Origin: CAYSCZ01 sp964429655
GTDB lineage: Bacteria > Bacteroidota > Bacteroidia > Cytophagales > Cyclobacteriaceae
Assembly: GCA_964429655.1 (NCBI GenBank)
Contig: CAYSCZ010000053.1
Coordinates: forward strand, 1 to 20,740
Direction of reading: 5' to 3'
Length of the DNA: 20,740 nt
The translations under genes and the position numbers were made by a program. Numbering within the stretch: the first letter of the stretch is position 1; each line of letters starts with the position of its first letter. The notes under the pieces are model-generated. The model made no database searches. It had not been told where the DNA came from and saw only the letters and a program-made list of their open reading frames with translations. Below are positions 15,358 through 20,740 of the stretch, piece by piece.

Positions 15358-17910
15358 CTAATAAATAAGTGATATGAATCCTTTGTATTCTTTTTTAGTG
15401 AATTTTATAAAATAATAATAGGTGCTCGCCGGTAAACCGCCTCCATCCCAGACGAAGCCCCTGGAATCCGAAGTAAATACCGTTTTTCCGCTACGGTCGA
15501 CAATGGTGATATTTTCAAATACATCATCGCAATTGTCAGGTGGCAGGTTAAACTGCTGCGGCAGGTTGGTCAGGGTAAAGGTATCATTGAAGTTGTCTCC
15601 ATTAGGGGAGAAGGCATTTGGAGGATCAAACTCAAAATCTTGCGGTTGCGACTCTCTGACGAGAAAATCAATGGATAAGGTATCGAAAGCCGGGAAAGGA
15701 CATCGATCATCAGTAACTACAAAAAATACGGTAAAATCTACCGGCTCATTATTTGGGCCCAGCAAAAAACATTCGGGTGTCCAGGTGAGGGTTGATTGGA
15801 CTGAACCCTGGGAAAAAGCCGGCTCAAAATTAAATGAAGGAGAGGGTGGGGTTGGAAAACCCGGCAACAGCCTCAAATTTAGAAAGTCGTTATCTACATC
15901 ATCCGCAATGATATCCAACTGAAAAGGTACATTTACCAGCAACTCAAAATCATTGTAATCATCAAATCCTGGCTTATTATTATCTGGAACGACAACCTCC
16001 ACAGTGACAATTAAAGAATCACTGTTTCTGACCTTACACTTATCCTTATCCTCCAAAAGAAACAGGAACTCAAAATCGTTGCCACTGGTTAAATCCAGGT
16101 TTTCGCAGAACAGGTCCCAGCTAAACGTTTGCTGAACAGTGCCAATGCCTTCAACCGGCTCGAAAACCGGATTGACCGTATGGTTGGCTCCGGTAATGGA
16201 AACAAGGTCCAGCATCACAGTGTCTTCATCGATATCATCACCGAAGACATCAAACGCGATAATATCATTAAGATTGGAAATAATGCGATTATTCTGAACA
16301 GTAGAGCTGATGGCTGGTGGGTTATTCGGCGGAAGAATGACTTCCAGGTCCAGCCATAGGGTGTCGCCATCCGGATATTGACAAAAATCATTGTCCTCAG
16401 CGATAAGGCCCACTTCAAAACTTTGTTGCTCAGCGAAGTCAAATGCTATGCAATCGGTATCCCAATCTATCTTTGCCGATAATTCACCGGAGTCACTTTC
16501 AATCAATTCAACCTGAAGGCCAATGTCATTCGGTTCAAATCCATTGACAACAATCTCAAAATCCATGAGGTCCAGATCAGGATCAATGGCTTTGACAGAG
16601 GTAGTGAAGAATGCATCTTCATCCAGTACAATTTCTTTTCTTTCGTTTTCTCCTTGAAAAAATGGTGGTTGATTGGGCGGAGGCTCGATATCAAAAATCA
16701 ACCGCACCGAGTCTTGTTGTGGTAAAGGGCAGGCATCGTCCGCAGCGATCAGGTCTATGACGAATGGTTCATCGCGCGTTGGTGGACAATCCGGTGCACA
16801 CACCTCTACTTCCGTGGAGTCTGCTGAAATTTCCGAAAAAGTAAATCGAAAACCTTCGGTATCCCCTTCAAAAGAAATTGGCAATGCGTTGACAGTGATG
16901 TTCTCTCCGGGGGCCACGTTGGATATTAAAAACTTAAAACATTTCTCTTCCTGAATGGTGAATGACAAAGTATCCCTTTCGACATAAAGCGAACCATTAG
17001 GACGCACTACCACTGCCCTTGGCGGGTCTGGCGGCAGGCATTCATCAATGACCAACATTTGAAAATCGCGCCTAACCTCACCTATTTTTATGCCGTCCCT
17101 GAACTCCTCAGCAAGTACAGAAAAGACATACAATCCAACTTCAGAGGGTGTAACGGTGATAAAGCCATTGTTGCTTATCCTGAGGGAAGGGTTGCCCGGG
17201 ATGGCATTATCATTATCGATCCCGCTCCTGTACGCCACCGTAGGATGTGGTGGAGGTGTAGGAATAGGCACGGCTACCTGTGCAGAGCTATTCAAAGGTG
17301 TCTGCAGTGAATAGGCAATGGAGTCTCCGTCAGGATCGGAACCTGCAAAGTCAGTGTAAAACAGCTGGTTAACGCAGGCATAGTCACTTAGTGGAGGAAA
17401 TAAGACCGGTGACGAATTAACGAACGGCTCGCCATATCTATCCACGACTGCCGGGAATTTAAGGATATAAGTCATACCGGTACCATCAGGGTTTATGATA
17501 TTGGAGACACCCCCGTTTCTGCAACATCTTTCCCAAACGATGTAATAACCACCCTGGTCGTTAAATTCATCCGGGGGCAATTCTAATTGGGTAGTAAAAA
17601 ATACCCTTGATGTCTGCAATTCTCCAATAGCACATTCAATATTAGTATAAGGCACATTCCTTTGACCGGATAATGACAAAAATAGAGTCCGCATCAGTTG
17701 ATTATCAGAAGCCCTGAAAATAGAGACAGAGATTTGCGACTCCGGGCCGGGGTTTTCATTCTGGGCTTCATCAAAGTATTGTACAAGATTAATTTGGTAT
17801 AGGAAGCCTTCAATATGTACCAATTCTATCTCACCACCTACAATGTGAAAAGCGTGGATACCATTAATCGAATTGATAATAAAGAATAGTAGCAGTAATA
17901 GTCTTTTCAT
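15358..17910 (-). CDS. Large secreted protein with gliding-motility / type IX type B C-terminal sorting domain
   Basis: 850 residues from ATG 17910, which begins a textbook signal peptide (MKRLLLLLFFIINSINGIHA). A GTG and an ATG at 17937 and 17934 would add nine residues before it and are less likely. The N-terminal domain starts HIVGGEIEL and has the conserved YYIVWERCCRN motif and an SDPDGD calcium-loop-like segment. Then come three or so Ig/cadherin-like repeats of roughly 100 residues, each with D-D-x-D or DPD motifs. The last 90 residues (from about 760: PNAFSPNGDNFNDTF, then IVDRSGKTVF, FVWDGGG, STYYYFIKF) match the gliding-motility-associated C-terminal domain used for export and anchoring by the type IX system. 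It is probably a surface adhesin or structural protein; the partner is unknown. Confidence 0.88.
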   Translation of the reverse strand: MKRLLLLLFFIINSINGIHAFHIVGGEIELVHIEGFLYQINLVQYFDEAQNENPGPESQISVSIFRASDNQLMRTLFLSLSGQRNVPYTNIECAIGELQTSRVFFTTQLELPPDEFNDQGGYYIVWERCCRNGGVSNIINPDGTGMTYILKFPAVVDRYGEPFVNSSPVLFPPLSDYACVNQLFYTDFAGSDPDGDSIAYSLQTPLNSSAQVAVPIPTPPPHPTVAYRSGIDNDNAIPGNPSLRISNNGFITVTPSEVGLYVFSVLAEEFRDGIKIGEVRRDFQMLVIDECLPPDPPRAVVVRPNGSLYVERDTLSFTIQEEKCFKFLISNVAPGENITVNALPISFEGDTEGFRFTFSEISADSTEVEVCAPDCPPTRDEPFVIDLIAADDACPLPQQDSVRLIFDIEPPPNQPPFFQGENERKEIVLDEDAFFTTSVKAIDPDLDLMDFEIVVNGFEPNDIGLQVELIESDSGELSAKIDWDTDCIAFDFAEQQSFEVGLIAEDNDFCQYPDGDTLWLDLEVILPPNNPPAISSTVQNNRIISNLNDIIAFDVFGDDIDEDTVMLDLVSITGANHTVNPVFEPVEGIGTVQQTFSWDLFCENLDLTSGNDFEFLFLLEDKDKCKVRNSDSLIVTVEVVVPDNNKPGFDDYNDFELLVNVPFQLDIIADDVDNDFLNLRLLPGFPTPPSPSFNFEPAFSQGSVQSTLTWTPECFLLGPNNEPVDFTVFFVVTDDRCPFPAFDTLSIDFLVRESQPQDFEFDPPNAFSPNGDNFNDTFTLTNLPQQFNLPPDNCDDVFENITIVDRSGKTVFTSDSRGFVWDGGGLPASTYYYFIKFTKKEYKGFISLIY

Positions 17911-17992
17911 TCGACACGGTTTTATAAAAAACATCACAAATACAAAAAGCTTGTATTTTATTGACTATAAATTTAAGGAACAACAAAGAAGT

Positions 17993-18000
17993 TATTTTTG
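17993..18000 (+). promoter_or_regulatory. TAnnTTTG box immediately upstream of rlmD
   Basis: TATTTTTG matches the Bacteroidota -7 consensus exactly and ends 5 nt before the rlmD ATG, which would give a leaderless or nearly leaderless transcript. No good -33 TTTG is seen at 19-21 nt upstream (the place is occupied by ATTT), and T-rich octamers like this arise by chance in AT-rich spacers, so this is a weak call. Confidence 0.3.
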
Positions 18001-18005
18001 TAAGG

Positions 18006-19403
18006 ATGAACATTAAAAATAAGCATATAATTTCCAATCTATTAATTGAAGATATCGCAGAGGGCAGGAATGGGGTAGCTAAAAAAGATGGTGTGGTATA
18101 TTTTATTCCGGATGTAGTACCCGGGGATGTGGTGGATGTGATGGTTGTCAAAAAGAAAAAAAACTATACAAACGCCAGGATTGCAAGAATCAATCAGCCT
18201 TCTCCGGAGAGGGTACAGCCTTTTTGTGATCATTTTGGTGTGTGCGGCGGATGTAAATGGCAAGACCTTTCCTATGAATCTCAATTGCGCTATAAAGAAA
18301 AAATGGTAATTGATAATCTAAATCGAATTGCCGGGCTTGATGTAAGCGTTGAACCAATAATATCTTCCTCCAAAACAACACGGTTCAGAAATAAACTGGA
18401 ATATACTTTTTCCACGAAAAGATGGCTGACTAAAGATGAGATCAGTTCAGGTGAATTATTCAACCAAAATGTTATTGGTTTTCATGTGCCAAAGCACTTC
18501 GACAAGATTGTCAATATTGATGAATGCCATCTTCAAAATGAACCAACCAACGCTATAAGAAATGCCTTAAGGGACTTTACTCTAGAGAAAAAAATAGCGT
18601 TCTATGATATAAAAAATCATCGGGGATTTCTTAGAAACTTAATCATTAGGACCTCATCAATGGATGAAACTATGGTGATCTTACAAGTACACTATGAAGA
18701 TCCTGTACTTATTAAAAGCATATTCGATCACCTAATCGGTCTTTTTCCCAGGGTAGAATCGTGGAATTATATTGTAAATAAAAAACCAAATGATGCCTAC
18801 CAGGATCAAGACGTTGTACACTATCAGGGAAAGGGCCACATCAGGGAGAAAATTGGAGCATTGACATTTAGAATAGGCCCTAAATCTTTCTTTCAAACCA
18901 ATACCTACCAGACCAGGGTGCTGTATGATAGCATCGTTGAGCTTGCCGATTTCAAGGGTGATGAAGTGCTTTATGACCTCTATACGGGCACAGGATCGAT
19001 TGCGAATTATGTAGCCTTGCATGTTCAGAAAGTTATTGGTTTGGAATATGTAAAAGAAGCTGTTGAGGATGCTTCAGAGAACTCAAGAATAAACAACATC
19101 ACAACAACGGCGTTTTACTCCGGGGATATCAAAGACCTTTTAAAAGAAAAATTTCTGGAAGAACATGGATATCCGGATACAATTATCACTGATCCTCCAA
19201 GGGCTGGTATGCATGAGGATGTAGTGAAAATGATCAATAAAAGTAATTCGAAAAAAGTAATTTATGTAAGTTGCAATCCCAGTACCCAGGCAAGGGACCT
19301 GGTTTTGTTAAAAGAATGTTACAATATCATAAAAGCACAACCTGTAGATATGTTTCCACATACCTCCCATGTCGAAAATGTTACACTTCTATTAAAGAAA
19401 TAA
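18006..19403 (+). CDS. rlmD: 23S rRNA (uracil-5-)-methyltransferase RlmD/RumA family
   Basis: SAM-dependent enzyme that makes 5-methyluridine in 23S rRNA. 465 residues from ATG 18006; a TTG at 17961 in the same frame would add an unlikely 15-residue leader. It has a TRAM RNA-binding domain (about 3-65), then iron-sulfur cysteines C74, C80, C83 (CDHFGVCGGC) and C174. The SAM-binding motif is DLYTGTGSIANYVA with acidic E in GLEYV. The catalytic motifs are DPPRAG (396-401) and nucleophile C423 in YVSCNPSTQARD, and a terminal MFPHTSHVENVTLL. Which uridine (1939 or another) is methylated cannot be decided from sequence. It is divergent from the type IX cargo gene across 95 bp. Confidence 0.93.
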   Translation: MNIKNKHIISNLLIEDIAEGRNGVAKKDGVVYFIPDVVPGDVVDVMVVKKKKNYTNARIARINQPSPERVQPFCDHFGVCGGCKWQDLSYESQLRYKEKMVIDNLNRIAGLDVSVEPIISSSKTTRFRNKLEYTFSTKRWLTKDEISSGELFNQNVIGFHVPKHFDKIVNIDECHLQNEPTNAIRNALRDFTLEKKIAFYDIKNHRGFLRNLIIRTSSMDETMVILQVHYEDPVLIKSIFDHLIGLFPRVESWNYIVNKKPNDAYQDQDVVHYQGKGHIREKIGALTFRIGPKSFFQTNTYQTRVLYDSIVELADFKGDEVLYDLYTGTGSIANYVALHVQKVIGLEYVKEAVEDASENSRINNITTTAFYSGDIKDLLKEKFLEEHGYPDTIITDPPRAGMHEDVVKMINKSNSKKVIYVSCNPSTQARDLVLLKECYNIIKAQPVDMFPHTSHVENVTLLLKK

Positions 19404-19407
19404 GATT

Positions 19408-19785
19408 ATGAGTGATGTATCAAATGATCCGGAACTTAATGGCAAATATCTGGGCACCATATCTTCTGATTTCATAAAAATATCCGACACACTTAGAGAG
19501 GCATCTTATCAAATACGTACCCGGGGATTCTCTGAATACCCGATATTTCCGGTTTCTAAAGAGGATATTGTCATTGGTCACACATTAATCAGGAAAAATG
19601 AACTCGATTTAAAGTGGAATTACAATGTTACCTATCTGGATGAAATGGTTCAATTAAATATTATCACCAAAAAAGAGGTATTTGTAAAGAATTATAAGGA
19701 TCCGGATGAGTTCTGCTGCTTATTGGTGATAGACACTGCGAGCGATTTCACTAATTTCGTGTTCATTCCCTATCCGATAGACTGA
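19408..19785 (+). CDS. Hypothetical protein downstream of rlmD
   Basis: 125 residues; I do not recognise the family. There is no signal peptide, membrane helix or zinc motif. The sequence alternates acidic and hydrophobic stretches (ISSDFIKISDTLREASYQIR, then FPVSKEDIVIGHTLI) and ends in a strand-rich DEFCCLLVIDTASDFTNFVF, so it is probably a small cytoplasmic alpha/beta protein. It starts 4 nt after the rlmD stop, so it is co-transcribed with rlmD. Codon use and amino-acid make-up are like the neighbours, which supports a real gene. A role linked to rRNA modification is possible but unsupported. Confidence 0.7.
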   Translation: MSDVSNDPELNGKYLGTISSDFIKISDTLREASYQIRTRGFSEYPIFPVSKEDIVIGHTLIRKNELDLKWNYNVTYLDEMVQLNIITKKEVFVKNYKDPDEFCCLLVIDTASDFTNFVFIPYPID

Positions 19786-19794
19786 CCGGAGAAA

Positions 19795-19846
19795 TATTTA
19801 ATGATTAAATAACAGTCCAGTAGAAATTATTTATTAGTTTAATTTC
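19795..19846. promoter_or_regulatory. Two palindromes in the mscS leader region
   Basis: TATTTAAT (19795-19802), one base, ATTAAATA (19804-19811) is a perfect inverted repeat. GAAATTA (19823-19829) and TAATTTC (19840-19846) form a second with a 10-nt loop. Both lie in the 82-bp gap before the channel gene. They could be an operator or a weak terminator for the preceding gene, but the sequence is very AT-rich and neither has a GC stem plus T tract. Confidence 0.25.
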
Positions 19847-19867
19847 CTAAACTCAACCTAATAAATT

Positions 19868-20683
19868 ATGGAACAATTAGAAAGTTATTCTTCGCAAGCC
19901 ATAGACTTCCTATGGAAATTTGGCCCAAACCTTATCGGTGCTGTAATCACCTTAATTCTGGGATTTTGGATTATTGGTATCATCGTTCGGTCCGTGAACA
20001 AATTGATGGTAAAAAGAGCATTTGATCCATCCCTAACACCATTCCTCAAATCTTTATTGTCCACGTTATTGAAAATCATGCTGGTAATTGCGGTTATAGG
20101 TATGGTTGGTGTTGAAATGACTTCTTTCATTGCTATTCTCGGTGCAGCAGGTCTGGCTGTGGGCTTAGCATTGCAGGGAACCCTTCAAAACTTTGCCGGT
20201 GGTGTGATGATACTGATTTTCAAACCCTTCAAAGTTGGTGATTTTATAGATGTAGTGGGCTATATGGGAACAGTAAACCAAATACAAATTTTCAATACCA
20301 TTCTTAAAACCCCCGATAATAAAACCATTATTATCCCCAATGGACAATTATCCGGCAGCTCACTGACCAATTTCTCCAGTGAGGCGCAAAGGAGGGTGGA
20401 TTTTACTTTTGGAATTGCTTATGGTGACGATTTCGATAAAGCCAAAATGACAATCAACAGCATGATCGAAGAAGATGAAAGAATATTAAAAGATCCTGAA
20501 CCTTTCGTCGCCCTATCAGCATTAGCAGACAGTTCTGTCAATATTGTTGTGCGGGTGTGGGTAAATGCTGAGAACTACTGGCCGGTAAATTTTGACATGA
20601 ACGAAAAAGTTTACAAGCGTTTTGCTTCTGAAGGCCTAAATATTCCATTCCCTCAGATGGATGTACATGTCCATCAAAATTAG
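19868..20683 (+). CDS. Small-conductance mechanosensitive channel (MscS family)
   Basis: 271 residues, close to the E. coli MscS size. Three membrane helices: about 19-40, 63-82 and the pore-lining TM3 at about 86-118 with the family pattern ILGAAGLAVGLALQGTLQNF, followed by GGVMILIFKPFKVGDFIDV. The rest is the cytoplasmic vestibule: a beta domain with NGQLSGSSLTNFS and DFTFGIAYGDDFDKA, and the conserved end GLNIPFPQMDVHV. Family members open under membrane tension to release solutes during osmotic down-shock. The gene probably has its own promoter in the 82-bp gap upstream. Only 57 bases follow, without a recognisable gene. Confidence 0.94.
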   Translation: MEQLESYSSQAIDFLWKFGPNLIGAVITLILGFWIIGIIVRSVNKLMVKRAFDPSLTPFLKSLLSTLLKIMLVIAVIGMVGVEMTSFIAILGAAGLAVGLALQGTLQNFAGGVMILIFKPFKVGDFIDVVGYMGTVNQIQIFNTILKTPDNKTIIIPNGQLSGSSLTNFSSEAQRRVDFTFGIAYGDDFDKAKMTINSMIEEDERILKDPEPFVALSALADSSVNIVVRVWVNAENYWPVNFDMNEKVYKRFASEGLNIPFPQMDVHVHQN

Positions 20684-20740
20684 ATGTTTAACCCAGAATT
20701 GTCATTAGACTTTCTATTACATGGTTAAATCACTTCAAAT

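Noticed and set aside
15422..15922. Plus-strand open frame of 166 codons opposite the type IX sorting domain
   Set aside because: It is antisense to the well-recognised C-terminal domain; Ser/Lys/Gly-rich product with no motif.
20687..20729. TTTAACC / GGTTAAA inverted repeat after mscS as a terminator
   Set aside because: The loop is 29 nt, the stem is AT-rich and there is no T tract before the window ends.

Overview
The window reads as ordinary chromosome from a Bacteroidota bacterium, most likely a Cytophagales-type marine or soil relative (inference, no database search). Four things point there: a cbb3 oxidase with CcoN and CcoO fused and a mono-haem CcoP; a secreted protein with a gliding-motility/type IX secretion type B C-terminal domain; Bacteroidota-only families (DUF4301, CarboxypepD_reg-like); and promoter boxes of the TAnnTTTG kind. 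There are no rRNA, tRNA, CRISPR or phage genes.

Region 1 (1-7728) is one tightly packed plus-strand operon for micro-oxic respiration: ccoS, fused ccoNO, ccoQ, ccoP, ccoG, ccoH, a TauE/SafE (UreH-like) membrane protein and hemN. Gaps are 1-9 nt or small overlaps. Structural subunits, metal and cofactor assembly factors and oxygen-independent haem synthesis are therefore made together. The copper-ATPase ccoI is not in view and may lie to the left.

Region 2 (7736-12090) holds a minus-strand exported protein with a carboxypeptidase-like regulatory domain, an overlapping ArsR-type regulator and YjjG-type HAD phosphatase pair, and pruA followed directly by a DUF4197 lipoprotein. A good Bacteroidota-type promoter precedes pruA.

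Region 3 (12079-14187, minus) is a two-gene unit: DUF4301, which has signature blocks resembling a sugar-nucleotide nucleotidyltransferase, then a 2H phosphoesterase (LigT / 2'-5' RNA ligase family).

Region 4 (14188-15012) is about 825 bp without a convincing gene, yet it is the most structured DNA here. It has an AT-rich block with a perfect DnaA-box-like 9-mer and TTATC cores spaced 41 and 41 bp; a 161-bp foldback element with 16-bp inverted ends (15/16) flanked by TTAAAT; and a 99-bp block of about 63% GC with its own hairpin.

Region 5 (15013-20740) has a large type IX cargo protein plus a small two-helix membrane protein (minus), then divergently rlmD, a conserved-looking hypothetical and an MscS-type mechanosensitive channel (plus).

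I found no obvious new defence or biosynthetic system. The best leads are the DUF4301 plus 2H-phosphoesterase pair and the foldback, GC-rich and DnaA-box-like structures between 14.2 and 14.9 kb.
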